The notes beneath the pieces were generated by a model that was not told the origin of the DNA, searched no databases, and was given only the letters and a program-made list of their open reading frames with translations. This document shows, piece after piece, positions 1 to 11,365 of a stretch of DNA of 64,000 nucleotides. Every line of letters begins with the position of its first letter. Position 1 is the stretch's first letter. Source of the stretch: Gnetum montanum (lineage: Eukaryota > Streptophyta > Gnetopsida > Gnetales > Gnetaceae). A program made the translations under genes and the position numbers. The stretch is from NCBI GenBank assembly GCA_015680685.1, contig MNCI01020673.1:423216-487215 (forward strand), written 5' to 3'.

Positions 1-3000
1 CCTGCTGTTGATGAGTTTCCTGTAACGAAGCTTTTGCCTTCCAACTCCAACAGCACCGGACGTTACCACCAACACTTCGTAACCCATATTTAGTAGATCT
101 TTAACCTGCACAAATTAAGATAAATGAATATAAGTAAGTGCACACTGCAGGGCCAGCAGGGGACTTGATTTAACCACAAACATTAGCGTTCTTGTTGAAT
201 GCTTGAATTTACCTGCTCGCATAATGATCCAAGACGACCCAGTGCTAAATGGCCATCATGCCTTGTGACTACGGCTGTGCCGACCTGAGAATCATAAAAA
301 TAGATTTGAAATTTTAATATTCAAAATTCCATTAAAGTAAATTGAAGAGTTGCCAAGAAGTCTTGAAGCTCCAAGCTTATTGATATTTGTTAGAACTGAA
401 ATAATTCATGTTCTTAAAATTATAACATAAACAGTGGTACGATGAATTAGAAGGAATTTTCGCATTGTTACCCTCAGCAGCATTTCATGTAAAATCATGT
501 ACACATGGAGTTCTAAAGCCAGATGATTTTAAAACGAGGAGATAGAATGATCATGCAAGTGGTACATTCATTCAATTGTCATCATCATGGTATAATCCTA
601 GAATTCGGGATCGGTCTCATTACATTTCTTTCGTCTTGTTCATTTTTGTCCAGCACATCCATCCCAAACGAAATGAATTGTCCCATGAATTTAATGGTGC
701 CCAGCCCCACGACCAAAGTAAAAGTGGTTTCGGCCTACAGGTAACTGTACGGGTACGATAACGCATAAGCTGACGTTGTGAGGTATCCTATGTAGGACCT
801 TCAACGGACCAGGAGATTATACACTGACGCTGAATTCCCTTCAATAATAGAGTGAGTGTAAGGTTTTTCCAGCTTTCCTTACCCGGTACAAGAAATGGGA
901 GGGTATCGACAGACAAAGGAGACAATGAATGTAATTTGGATTGTGCTTACGTTAAACAATTGAAAAAAAAAATTTGTGAGACAATGTTGAAACAAGCTAG
1001 TGAAGTCGCACTGAAAATTAAAGTTAAATAGACCAAATTTTTCTTAAAGGATAGACTGGGTGGCCTATGCATGTGAATTGGTCCTCTGGTAGTTTACGTT
1101 AAAGACATGAAACGTTGAGGGAAGACTGGGATTTTATTCCACCGGACACTAGACTCCATAGAGTAGTTCAAACCATGGAGCAAAAGGTTTTTCGCACGTA
1201 ACTCAGCTTGCCGCTAGGAAATTGAAGGGAAGACTATTCCATTGCAGCGGTACGGTTTTAATTTGCTTATTATATGATCAGTGCTAGTGTTCTAATTTGA
1301 CTATAATTTGAACATATATCTTCTGTAAATAAAATACTGTTTTTTGGTTGTGCTTTGTTCAACTACAGAGTTGGTTGTAAGCCAGCAAATCTAAATAAAT
1401 TATGCCCCCTAACCAATTTTTTAAAGTGACAAAACACAGCTTAGGTTCTCAGAATGAGAATGACCCGACGACACGACAAAAGTACCCTGTGGACACAGCC
1501 TCGGTTCTGAGCATGAGAACGACCCGAAGACAAACATAGCCCGTGCGCCGAAAGCCTAACGACAAGAGACGAGTGGGATTCGTTGATTTAGGGTCCACGG
1601 CATCACATCAACTAATTACTAAGGGCTTGGCATGTCATGGGTTTTGGTTTGTCTGTTAACCATGGAAAGTGGTACACCGGCAAACCGTGATACAATTTAT
1701 CATTGTTTCTTTTGTAAAGCTATAGTCTTTTAATATCAGTTGCACGTCAGAATCAGAATGAACCGACGACACGATCGAAGTACCCCGTGGACACAGCCTT
1801 GGTTCTGAGCATGAGAACGACCCGAAGACAAACATACCCCGTGCCTCGAAAGCCTGACGACAAGAGACGAGCGGTATTGATTGATTTGGGGTCCACGACA
1901 TCACATCAAATAATTACTAAGGGCTTGGCATGCCATGGTTTTTTGGTTCTTATGCTAACCATGGCAAGTGGACCATGACACAATTTATCATTGTTTCTTT
2001 TCTAAAGATAGAGTCTTTGATAATTAATTTTAGTTGCATGGTTTCTACCGAACTGCAATCGTCCAGACATGTTGCGAACATTCAGGTATTTGCAAAGATA
2101 TAGTCTTTGAGAATTAATTTCAATTGCATGGTTTCTAGCTAATTTCAACTGTCCGAACATGTTGTGAATATTCATGTAAATGTACCATAAGTTAAAACGT
2201 AAGTTAAAACTAAAAGCCATACCATAAGTTAAAACATAAGTTAAAACTAAAAGCCATGCCATAGTACAAAACAATGCATGTGACAAATAACATAGATCAT
2301 GGCCAATTTACTGCTTTAATATGGCAGTGCCATAATCCAAAAACCTAAACATGTTACAAAAACCATAACATACAATTGGGCCCTAAAACCATGCCTCTAC
2401 ACACCAAACATGGCACTGGTCCCTTCAAATAAAGAAGTCTCAACGCTTTGCAAAAACATGAATAAAAAAAAAGGTGTATAACCTAACCAAGCTTTGGAAT
2501 TTCAAATATATTTTAAGCATAAGGGCAAAATTTAAGTTAAAGTTTCAAGATACTTCTTTCCTACTTTTAAAGCTTTTTTCCTTTTTACTATTCTTCACCG
2601 AAAATTTATTAAAGCTTCTTTTTCCTTTTTACTCTTCTTCCTTGAAAATTAAAATAAAATGTCATACAACTTCACCATATTTTCTAAATGGTTTAGGCTA
2701 AACCAAGTTTTTTCTTGATGGTCACTTTAAAAGTTCAAATTCTTTCCAAAAACTAAAACCAAGTTTTCTTTCAAAATAGTTCCAAATTTTTAATTCTTTA
2801 ATTTGTAGCTTTTCTTATGAATAAGAAATACCATTGCAACATAAAATAACTTAGAAATCATAATTATTCTATGAGTTTCAACAACTATCTAATTGAATAG
2901 ATTGATGATATTGCTTCTGTATTTGATTCAATCTCTTCAAATTTTAATCAAGATATGCATACAAATTAATACCGATTAATTTATGACCAAATTCTCACCG

Positions 3001-5194
3001 ATTAAAAGGACATGTTGATCATACCCTATATAGCATATACAAACAAGCATATGCGACGCATAAAAATTGTTACGTTTGCAATTCCTAAAAGTTGAAGCCT
3101 AATTTCCGTATAAATAACCAAAAACACGCAAAAAGGCATCAAATTCCAACCCTGACCCTGACACAAGCTTCAGCTACGTTCAACGCCAGTTCCGTATAAG
3201 TTTTAGTTTCCTCGTTGAGGATAACAAAAATAACCTTAATAAGTGAAGCATGTTTTAACGAGTTAAGCAAACCCCATGGTGCAGGCCACTAAGAGCCCAA
3301 CAGCGGGATGCCAGGATGTGCGCCCAAAAATAACATATGGCTACGATTTGGCCGATGTGATACGTGTAGCAAAACTGAAGGGTAGCATGTGAGTCCAAGG
3401 AGAAACTATAGCCAGTTTGGCCCCGAGAGCCCTCTTGATTTTTTATAAAAAGCTCTGCGGCCCCAGCGCAGTTGCTCAGAGGCGTGCACGCGAAGTACTA
3501 CGCAGTGGTTAAGGGGCCCCAGGCCATGACTCCCATCAGACACGACTAAGCTTTACTGAAAAGCCAAACTACGTGGCGTTCAGACCTCACGATGCAACGA
3601 ACGCTTACCACAATCTTGCGAACACGAAGTGGTGGTAATTGGAGCCGACACGCAGGCACGTGCTACTCCTGTGCTCTATAGTTGTCTAAATCACAATAAT
3701 CAATCCGTATCTCGATTTCCAGCAGGCGATAATCTGCGCAGTCGTAAACAGTAACGACGGCGCCTTGTTAAACAATTGAAGCAGAAGCAGGGTCAATTGG
3801 TGATGAGAAAGGTATCTTGTCTCTCTGGCGTGGATCTGACCCGCGGAGAAACCTAAGGATCGTCCAGGCACCATCTGTGGTTAATCCACGCTCCGGATAA
3901 CCGAGAGTCCGTGACCCACCGCATCTGCACAGCAGCAGATATTCTCCATCTCCATGTCCATAGCTTTGCGAAAATACGGTCAAGTTCCTCGTTTATGGCC
4001 TCACAGCTTGTATTATTCACTTTTATTGTCTCGCAAAATTAATTGTGGTAATCTAAAACTCAAGCCCTCACCCTTCCCTACTCTCGGTTTGGTGAACAAA
4101 TCAGTCACAAAACTGTAATCTCGTTGAAGCCGTAACAGCAACCATTCAAACGGCTAAGCTACTGGACGTACAGGAAAATCGGTGGGCGTTCACTGGAGCA
4201 AAAGAATCGCTTACGCGCTTGGAGTCAAGTACAAAGAAAACGAAAAAAAAAAATGACACTAGGAAAGTGTCCAGCAGTACGGCTTCCCGTTTTAGCAAAG
4301 TGACGCTAGGAAAATGAAAGACCCAACTGACCAAGCATTGGAATCTCTCAGAAAATACTGCACACGAATGGCAGAACACGCATACCAAATGAAAGGCCAT
4401 TTGTCCACACGAATCGCAGAACACGAACACCAAATGGAAGGCCATGTTTTGAAGTCGTGTAAGAAAATATCCCACAGAAAATGCCGATCAACTGTGCCGA
4501 CTCATAGCTAGAACTTTTCATTTGAATCACTCTAATTAAAATAGAGCATTCTCAGTTAAAACGCTTGGATTGACACTTGGCTGAGACCAGAATCATGGCT
4601 AAAGACTCATGGAACCGATTTTGAAGAATCTAGACAAAATATCAGTAAGATCCCAATAGTTTGAGACGAAATTCTTCACATACGAAAATGAACAAAAAAG
4701 AAAATAACACATACGAAAATGAACAAAAAAGAAAACAATGTGACGATCATTCTTCGTGCATGTAACAATGGCTTCTCCGGAAACTAATTCTAAAATAGCG
4801 TAAAAGATATTTCGAAGATTTAGTTCTCTACCTTTTCAGAACATACTTTACTGATGGTACAGTGCAGCAATATTAAGCTTTGCTAATGAATAAACAAGTA
4901 AAAAACAGAGTTCGGTCACCGAAGTACAATTTTCTCTAAATAGAAACAAAAAAAGGAATCTAATTGTCTTTGCTCCATTATCGTAAAATATGAAGTCACA
5001 AAACGTAATATCCATGGCCGACTTACGGCGTTTTGCAGTTCAAAAGCAGGATTCCTTACGCTCTAGCTACCTTAGGAAATTCGCAAATCACTGAAACAAA
5101 ATGAAGAAAAGCAGCCGGAACAATGAAACAAATCAAAGCTCACCTTAATGACAATACGCTTAACATCTCGAATGAAAGCTCGAGTAATATCCAT
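1..5194 (-). CDS. P5CS: P5CS (delta-1-pyrroline-5-carboxylate synthase), 5' three exons, partial
   Basis: Three minus-strand exons splice in phase 0. Exon 1 is 5194-5144 (17 codons, [17 protein letters not shown], donor GTGAGC). Exon 2 is 284-213 (24 codons, beginning [19 protein letters not shown], acceptor TCTCAG, donor GTAAAT). Exon 3 is 105-1 and continues off the window (35 codons, including [16 protein letters not shown]). All introns are GT-AG. The order '[41 protein letters not shown]' is the N-terminus of the glutamate-5-kinase domain of plant P5CS. This bifunctional enzyme phosphorylates glutamate and reduces the product to glutamate semialdehyde, the committed step of stress-induced proline synthesis in cytosol or plastid. 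The kinase residues in view are intact and I see no stop, so the gene looks functional. The short N-terminus before DVKRIV fits the family. A bacterial proB-type kinase is excluded by the introns. Confidence 0.93.
1449..2037. repeat. Tandem duplication, about 298-bp unit x2
   Basis: Copy 1 is about 1449-1746 and copy 2 about 1747-2037. They share long stretches, such as GACCCGAAGACAAACATA and TAATTACTAAGGGCTTGGCA, with scattered substitutions. Both lie inside P5CS intron 1. No terminal repeats or coding capacity are visible, so this looks like a local duplication rather than a transposon. Confidence 0.9.
2003..2181. repeat. Tandem duplication, about 90-bp unit x2
   Basis: The unit starting AAAGATAGAGTCTTTGATAA (about 2003-2093) is repeated at about 2094-2181 with several substitutions. 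It follows directly on the 298-bp duplication and overlaps its end, as if duplications arose stepwise. Confidence 0.85.
2184..2257. repeat. Tandem duplication, 37-bp unit x2
   Basis: Two 37-bp copies (2184-2220 and 2221-2257) differ at one base. Each contains GTTAAAAC twice, so there is a shorter repeat inside the unit. It is the third duplication in a row in this intron. Confidence 0.92.
2565..2651. repeat. Tandem duplication, about 43-bp pyrimidine-rich unit x2
   Basis: TTAAAGCTTNTTTTCCTTTT-type units lie at 2565-2608 and 2609-2651 in P5CS intron 1. On the transcribed strand these are purine-rich. No function is visible. Confidence 0.8.
4361..4446. repeat. Tandem duplication, about 41-45-bp unit x2
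   Basis: CACACGAATGGCAGAACACG with its continuation (4361-4401) is repeated at about 4406-4446 (CACACGAATCGCAGAACACG). Both copies are in P5CS intron 1. Confidence 0.85.
4677..4736. repeat. Tandem duplication, 31-bp unit x2
   Basis: CACATACGAAAATGAACAAA plus its continuation occurs at 4677-4707 and again at 4708-4736 with almost no change. The near identity implies a recent slippage or repair event in P5CS intron 1. Confidence 0.92.
5003..5050 (-). repeat. Partial duplicate of the P5CS start-codon region
   Basis: On the minus strand this repeats the end of the 5' UTR and the first codons of exon 1 (5227-5183), sharing TTNAACTGCAAA and GGCCATGGATATTAC. After ATG GAT ATT AC the two diverge, so this copy does not encode the DVKRIVIK segment. 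It has a GTAAGT just before the ATG. It lies about 140 bp inside intron 1 and is probably a local duplication, not a working exon. Confidence 0.75.
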
Positions 5195-5333
5195 GGCCGT
5201 CGCGAGGCTTTGCAGTTAAAGACCTGCAAACAAACAAAGAAGTCACAAGAAAAAATGCCAAAATTCCTCCGGCAAGGTGTTGCTGCTGCCGTTGCTTGTT
5301 TCCAAGAGCAGCCACCTGCTGCGAGTATTTATA
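5195..5333 (-). promoter_or_regulatory. P5CS core promoter and 5' UTR
   Basis: On the minus strand TATAAATA lies at 5333-5326, in the context CATATAAATACTC. It is about 130 bp upstream of the exon 1 ATG, which predicts a start of transcription near 5300 and a 5' UTR of about 105 nt. Within it, TTTGTTTGTTTGCAG at about 5241-5227 resembles a splice acceptor, so a short 5'-UTR intron is possible. The upstream ATG of an open frame at 5366 lies above the TATA box and should not be in the mRNA. Promoter position is inferred from sequence only. Confidence 0.6.
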
Positions 5334-5339
5334 TGCGTA

Positions 5340-6513
5340 GAGCGTACAGAGACCAGTGGCATCCACTTTGCGTTGTAATTACTGTAAGTGAAATATTACT
5401 AATCTTAACTTTGGCTGATAAATGTTTAAGGCATAACCCGGTGCCTGAAACGGTAAAAAGTAAGGTAATAAACTGTAAAAAATTGTGTTTGTGGAAATCC
5501 GCAACCTGACGCCTGTTTGTGGAAATCCGAAAACCTCTCGTTAGAACAGAATTTGTGAAGTTCACGTCTCTGCCTTTTTGTATTTTTTTCCTCAATTAGA
5601 TACTCGATATGCGTTAACATCGAACCCAAAATGTTCAAGTTAGCGTGTGAGCCCTACTAAAGACAAAAATGTGAGCCAATTAGCTGAAATACTTTTCTAA
5701 CTATGATACCTACGTTTTTGCAGGAACTTTTATTATTTTATTAAATCGGTTAACGCTTTCATACTTGAGGTTAAATGAAAGGGGTTACGTCTGTTATCGT
5801 TATATTTTGGGAAAACTGATTATTTCATTAAATTCTGTTTTCTAACTAATTAAGCGACCTACGACGAGTCCAAAAATTGTATTCAAGGAATGCGAATTCA
5901 AATAATTTGTTGCATTTAGGAGTTTCTTGTATGATTTCGCTAAGTATACATAGCGATAGCTAAGATTTTAGAGCACCCATGATAATTCAAAGGTTTGTTA
6001 ACGCAAAGAGCTAGCAGGAGAGGTCCAACGGTTTCGGTTTCCTTAATGCATCAAACTGAATCTTCTATCATCCATAAACAACTTGTCATTTACATTTTGG
6101 ACTTTCCGAAAGAAAACAAGGGAAATTTTGGTTTCCAAACTTTTTACGTTACCGTTGGATGTAGGCATGGTAAACATAAATAAGATATCTTTCAACGAAA
6201 AAAAAGATGAGCCTTATTTATAACAAAAGTTTAGAAAGAGTAGCATTTTAATACATGAGAGGAGAGGTTTATTCTACACCGAAGAGTTTAAAGTCTTTTG
6301 AAAAGGAAAGCATTATAAATAGAGTTATTCATAAGCGTTATAGATGCAAAATCAAACTATGAAAAATAATGGAGAGTTTTTTCTAGGTTTCATTCCTTTC
6401 CTACTTCATTATTTATGGGGAAAATAGGTGTTAGAATGCCTAGATATATAGGTAACATAAAAGCTTTGTAAAATGTAAGTATAACATAATAGTGTGTTAG
6501 ATTAATGATAAAC
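5340..6513. other. P5CS upstream region, no gene seen
   Basis: This is AT-rich intergenic sequence upstream of P5CS. A short direct repeat (GTTTGTGGAAATCCG at about 5487 and 5515) is visible. I see no coding exon, RNA gene or transposon ends here. It probably contains the distal promoter of P5CS. Confidence 0.6.
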
Positions 6514-6514
6514 A

Positions 6515-6640
6515 GTTAAGTAGGAGGGTTGGTAGATGACCGAAAGTCTAACCTATTCAAGTGGTGATCCCTAGGCTCAAACTCAAGTCTTTGACTCGAG
6601 AAACGACCATCTTACCATCACTCCAAATGATGGTCCCTCA
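6515..6640 (-). mobile_element. SINE-like element, tRNA-derived, copy 1
   Basis: Read on the minus strand, this has an A-box-like TGATGGTAAGATGG (about 6620-6608) and a B-box-like GAGTTTGAGCC (6584-6574), spaced like an RNA polymerase III internal promoter. It matches the plus-strand copy at 6698-6830 over about 115 bp in inverted orientation. A tRNA-derived SINE is the best reading. A foldback element made of two arms is the alternative. Confidence 0.6.
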
Positions 6641-6697
6641 CACTTACAATTTCATAGCTACAATATCTTGTAGATATGATGTATTTGGGGCTAGTAC

Positions 6698-6830
6698 TGG
6701 GGACCATTTAGATTGGTGGTAAGGTACTTGTTTCTCAAGTCAAAAACCTGGGTTTGAGCCTAAGTGCAACCACTCAAAGAGGTTAGGCTTCCACTCATCC
6801 ACTAACTCTCCCAAGACCTCGCTTTGCAAG
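6698..6830 (+). mobile_element. SINE-like element, tRNA-derived, copy 2
   Basis: The A-box-like GATTGGTGGTAAGGTACTTG lies at 6711-6730 and the B-box-like GGTTTGAGCC at 6751-6760. It is homologous to copy 1 in the opposite orientation, with about 60 bp between the copies. No clear poly-A or target duplication is seen, so the ends are approximate. Confidence 0.6.
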
Positions 6831-6850
6831 ATGAGCATTGAGGTTTTGAG

Positions 6851-7617
6851 TGATGATTCTTTTTAGTGTCTAGAAATACAACTCAACCAACAGATTCAAT
6901 GCACCTTTTCATTCCATCCTTAGCCAAATTCTTGCAATTCTTTTTGTGAATTTAGACTAATTCTGTGAATATTCATAGTGTGATTTGAAGTAGTTGTATG
7001 ACGTCTTTATTTGAGTGAGATGTACCTAAACACATTTCATGGTTGGAAATAAATATGAATATTATTTCAAATCATTGCACCATTTTCACTTACCTTAGGT
7101 TTTACATTTCCTATGTCATTTACATTTCTAATATCATTTATGTTTCCCATGTCATTTACATTTCCAATGTCATTTATGTTTCCTTTGTATGTTATTAATT
7201 TTGCAAAATAAGTACAACCAATATCAAGTGTAACGTATAATTGTATAGTAAACGAGTAATGCTTTTTCTTGGTAATCTCATTGGCAATTAGATAAACCTA
7301 AGATATGTATAGAAGGTTGGGAACAAATACTTATTGCCATTAGGCTAATCTAAGATTTACTTTTCATCATTCATTATAAGTAAGATTCGATTTTAATGTT
7401 TTACTTTAACTTTCTTGTACTATTCAATATCATACCATATGTCTTACTTTGAATTAAACCATATGCTTTAATCATAACTAACTCAAGTGGGAAGACAACG
7501 ATCAACAATTATATATTAACAGTGTCGATATCAGATTCGTCCATCCACAAATTATGATTAGGTCACATGCAATGCTTATGTTTTATATGGTTGGGAGTAA
7601 GAAACTCTTATTCCTCA
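6851..7617 (+). repeat. Old LTR remnant upstream of the 8-10 kb gag remnant
   Basis: The sequence follows the R-U5 order of the better LTRs in this window at low identity: TCTTTATTTGAGTGAGATGTACCT-like text near 7000-7028, the CTTGGTAATC segment near 7270, a GGGAACAAATACTTATTG segment near 7320, GGGAAGACAACGATCAAC near 7490, and ATATGGTTGGG near 7586. It ends CCTCA at 7617, followed by TTGGGGTGTTGG, a decayed form of the tRNA-Asp primer site. The start at TGATGATTC (6851) is my best guess. Confidence 0.55.
7101..7190. repeat. Minisatellite, 18 bp x 5
   Basis: Five 18-bp units (7101, 7119, 7137, 7155, 7173) alternate TTTACATTTCNNATGTCA and TTTATGTTTCCNNTGTNN. The array sits inside the old LTR remnant, so it arose by expansion after insertion. 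Confidence 0.93.
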
Positions 7618-7659
7618 TTGGGGTGTTGGAACCCCAGAATAATTGTAATATAGATACAC

Positions 7660-7775
7660 CCCAAGATAATTAGTTCAATTGGAACTTTATAACTCAGCAT
7701 TGCCCACTATAATCAAATCTATGACTTGGGCTCTCAAATCAAGAGTCTTACCACTAGGCTAATCTCATTATTAAT
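7660..7775 (-). mobile_element. SINE-like element, tRNA-derived, copy 3
   Basis: The minus strand reads TAGCCTAGTGGTAAGACTCT (ending near 7742), an excellent A box with tRNA-like context. AGATTTGATTA follows near 7720-7710 as a decayed B box. It lies just downstream of the old LTR's primer site, between LTR and gag, so it inserted into that element. It is a different subfamily from copies 1 and 2. Confidence 0.62.
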
Positions 7776-8027
7776 TCTTGTCCCTCATCATTAGCATCGT
7801 AGCTTGGGATAGTGCTAGTATTTTAGATTAGTTGATATCATTCAAACTTTTTGTACCAAGTTTAATGATTTGTTTTTCAAGAAAACTAATATTCTCAAAA
7901 ACACATACTTGACTAAATGTGGCTTCAACACATAGGACTAATATTTCACCTTTTAATAACACTAATGATAGCAATGACAAGATTCACCTTGAGTAGACTT
8001 GAAATGGATCATTGCAAATCAAAATCT

Positions 8028-10140
8028 CTTATGCTCATGTTGATCTTTATTATGCAGACTTCACCCTCATTTTCCACCAAGATAAACAACTTAGGTAGAA
8101 GGATGTCTAAGGCAATGTTGTATTACTACTTAAACAATCATATTTGTCTATGCTTCACATTGCACTTCTAAGATCTGGTCTTGGTCATAGGTATGAAGAC
8201 TATTGGGTTACTAAGAACATATCTATGTCATATTAGCCAACAAAAGCTCAAGCTAGGCAAGATGTAATCATGGAGGATGAACATGAACATGGTAAGGGCA
8301 AAAATGCACTTGACTTATCATCATAAGTTGAGAAGGATTAAGGACATAGAATATCACTCAAAGAAATTTAATCATCATTGATCTACCTCTCGACCTCCTC
8401 TCTTCTACACATAAGATCCCATACATCAAAGACTACATTCATCTTTGAAAGATAATACTAAAATAGATGGAATAGATCCCAAAATAAGAAGGGACTTAAG
8501 GCCTACAACCTCTAGCTAATCAAGAAGAGAAAAAGAACCAAGGAATTGTAGAAGGAGAGCAAGCTGACACAACTCTCCTAATCCTCCATCCTCTTCATTA
8601 CCCTTATTAACAAGTTTTAACAAGGATGAACATAGGCATGGAGACAAGACTCCATCAAGAGATTTAAATGAACAACCCAACAACAATGGCATAAGAGATC
8701 GAGAAAATTAGTATGAAAGAGGTAGAGATTATGATGAAGATGAAGATAGAAAATAGGAATGAAGGAATATGAGAAGATATGACGACGAGAATCAAAGGGG
8801 TCATTATTACAACAAAGCTTATGATGAACTCAATGATTACAATGAACTCCTACTAGCCACTTGAAGCATGATCAACATAAGCGAGGCCATTTACGTTTTG
8901 ACAAGGCATCAAGTAACTTGGTATGAACAACATTCCAAAGTTTGAGGAAGATTATAATATAGATCCATAAAATTATTTGTGAGCCTTCCATGATGTTTAT
9001 GCATTACAAAACATTAACAATGATTAGCAGAAATTTAAGTTGTTTCCTATGACACTAATCAAGGAAGTTAAAAGTTGGTACAAGTCTTTGAAGCTAGACT
9101 CTCTCTGAAGATAGCGTACAATGCTAGAATTTTTTAATGTGGAATAACAAACTTATTCAAGGGTACTTAATCTAAGAAAGCAAATTTAAGGATGGAGACA
9201 AGAGAATTACAAATCCCCTGATGCAACCATGGGAAGATACTATTCACTTCTACATAAATGCCTAGGGCATGGCTTCTCTTAGAGGGAACAAATCCAACAC
9301 ATTATCAATGGGTTAAGAAACAAGACAAGGTAAACTCTTGGTATCTACACCCAATGAAGATTATCAAAGATGATAGTCCACCAAATCCAAAGGCTTATTG
9401 ATCAAATGATATAATAAGAAGGAGAATTGAAAAAAAGAGAATTATAGATGAATACAATAGAGACCTATCCATGTACAAGACAAATGTTCATGCATATGAT
9501 ATAGGAAGATACGAAGGTCTCATGAAAGATGTGTTACAAAGAAAAATCTTGCTAATCCAAAAATATATTTTTGATATTACAGCAAAGGTTGAGGAAATGA
9601 GGGACTTTGTGGACAAGAAATTTGCAACTACATTAAAGGTAGTGGGAAAAAAAAAGATAAAGTAAGCATTGGCCAAAGAAAAAGAAAGAAGCAGACAAAG
9701 CCATGTATAAGAGAAAAGCAACTACTATAGAAAAGGTTTCTAATTTTGATTTAGAAGAAGATGACATGTGTGATGTATGTCATTATGAAGATCCTAAGGG
9801 ATGTTAGACCATCATGACATATTTACAAGAATTACAGGCATATGCTCTAAATCCTAAGTTTGTCAAAAAGCAAATGCCCACAATATTGCCTTATCCGCAA
9901 GGTCATTACAAATAGTCCTACCAACAACAACTGTACTATCCAAATGGAACTCATCCTCAACCGTAGAAATAGTATCATCACAGTGGCAAAACCCATAATT
10001 GAGGGGGATGCCACCACCAAAACAATAGTACCCTTATGGACAACTAGATCCATATGGTTACTATGTCCAACAACATGTTTCTCTCAATAGTGTTTCTATT
10101 CATACATCTTATCATTAGTATCAACCTATATACTACAAAC
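8028..10140 (+). pseudogene. gag remnant of an old Ty3/gypsy element
   Basis: Pieces match the gag of the other elements in order. The N-terminal domain (ADFTLIFHQDKQL-like) is at about 8028-8230. The capsid domain ('NIPKFE..YN.DP', 'KLFPMTLIKEVKSWY', 'MGRYYSLLHKCLGHGF') is at about 8905-9410. Next is 'AKVEEMRDFVDKKF' at 9580-9620. The compact cysteine motif CDVCHYEDPKGC is at about 9760-9800, and a Q/P/Y-rich tail runs to about 10140. There are many stops and frameshifts, and pol is absent. It is more diverged than any other copy here, so it is probably the oldest. Confidence 0.82.
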
Positions 10141-11142
10141 TTGCAACTCCACATGTAGAATCACTGTAACATACCTATTAATTATTAATAAAATCTTATA
10201 AATAACTAATAGAGATACTATGAAATCCCAAAGATCTGGATTTAACCTTAATTTAATAACTCAAAAGAAAGTAATAAATCAGATAAAAATTATTAATTAG
10301 AAGCATAAATATAGTATAACAATATAGTGCAACAAAATTTCATGTTCCTTACATATATAATTAAATATAATTTTTTTTAATAAAATAGAGAAATTTGTGA
10401 ATCCACAAAAAGGTAGTTATCTAAAAATTTCACTAGTTATATCATAAAATAATATGTAGAATAACGATCCCAACAATCCTTATTTCACCTTACTCGGACT
10501 TCTAAAAATAAAGATATTTATGTTTGAAATTTACTAAATTAATTAATAAAATTAAGAATAATAATTAAATAAAGTATTAATATCTAATAAATAATACTCG
10601 ATTTTCCTAAACATATAGCATGCGCTGAAATGAATATGTTTCTTGCAATCTCACTGTCCTAATGACAGAGATGGTAGATTCACATCTATCATACTTTGTT
10701 ATTTATTCATAAAACTAGGTACATGGCTCAAATATCCAAAAAGTGTACAATGCTTCTATTTTACAAAAATACAAAATTTATAGAAATTATTTTTCAAGTT
10801 TAGAAGATCCATGTTGTGCAATATTGATCCATCTTTCATCTCATGTCTCTCTTTCAATAATTCCCTACCTACTCTAAGCTCTCTGCATCAACATACAAGA
10901 GGAGTTTAAACCCCTCAAATAAGAAAGATTATTATATTTCCCTTTTCATGGAGCATAAAGGTTCTAGGTCATAAGTATCAAGATATAGGCTAAAAAAGGA
11001 TTTCCAATAAAATATTCAAAAATGTTTTAAAATCCAAAAATGCCACAAATTTTTCCAAAATGTTTTAAAGTCCAGAAATGCCACAAATTTTTCAAAAATC
11101 CAAAGGAAATCCAAAAATTTGAAGAATATATATTTTATTCAA
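10141..11142. other. AT-rich spacer, no gene seen
   Basis: Strongly AT-rich sequence with no coding signal. A 37-bp unit (AAATGTTTTAAANTCCANAA plus GCCACAAATTTTTCC) is tandemly repeated at 11020-11056 and 11057-11093. Pol of the preceding gag remnant is missing and this sequence stands in its place. Confidence 0.65.
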
Positions 11143-11365
11143 GCATCTCCAAAGGCTAGGTCTTGGTTATCCTCATTGCCAAAAGAATATACCAATAGGT
11201 CTTGGAATCATCTCCCTACTATCATTAGATTATCCTTGTAATTATTTAATATCCAAATATATTACAAATTTGTCCAGCAAAAACCCAAAGAGTGTATATT
11301 TTAACCAGGCATCTCCAAAGGCTAGGTTTTGGTTACCCTCATTGCCCAAGGGATACATTGATAGG
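11143..11365. repeat. 166-bp tandem repeat, second copy split by Element 1
   Basis: Copy 1 is 11143-11308 (CATCTCCAAAGGCTAGGTCT onward). Copy 2 starts at 11309, is interrupted at 11365 by Element 1, and resumes at 21302 (TCTCAGAATAACCTCACTAT, matching copy 1 from about 11201) to about 21347. Rejoining the halves restores the unit, which confirms the insertion point. Confidence 0.88.

Larger units (their letters stand above)
285..5143 (-). other. P5CS intron 1 (4859 bp)
   Basis: This is the interval between exons 1 and 2, with donor GTGAGC at 5143 and acceptor CTCAG at 285. It has no recognisable gene. It is AT-rich except for a GC-richer stretch near 3280-4000. It contains the tandem duplications listed separately, and open frames inside it show no recognisable protein. 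A TATAAAA at 3444-3450 (nearly palindromic, so readable on both strands) sits at the edge of the GC-richer stretch. Introns of several kb in a gene whose angiosperm relatives usually have shorter ones fit a large genome. Confidence 0.85.

Noticed and set aside
523-744. Short open frames in 1-5143 on either strand
   Set aside because: They lie in P5CS introns, show no codon pattern or known family, and overlap each other in several frames.
5160-5366. 68-codon minus-strand frame overlapping the P5CS 5' UTR
   Set aside because: Its ATG lies upstream of the likely TATA box, and the P5CS frame starting at 5194 matches the family exactly.
7101-7190. CRISPR-like array
   Set aside because: The five 18-bp units are contiguous with no spacers, in a plant genome; it is a minisatellite.
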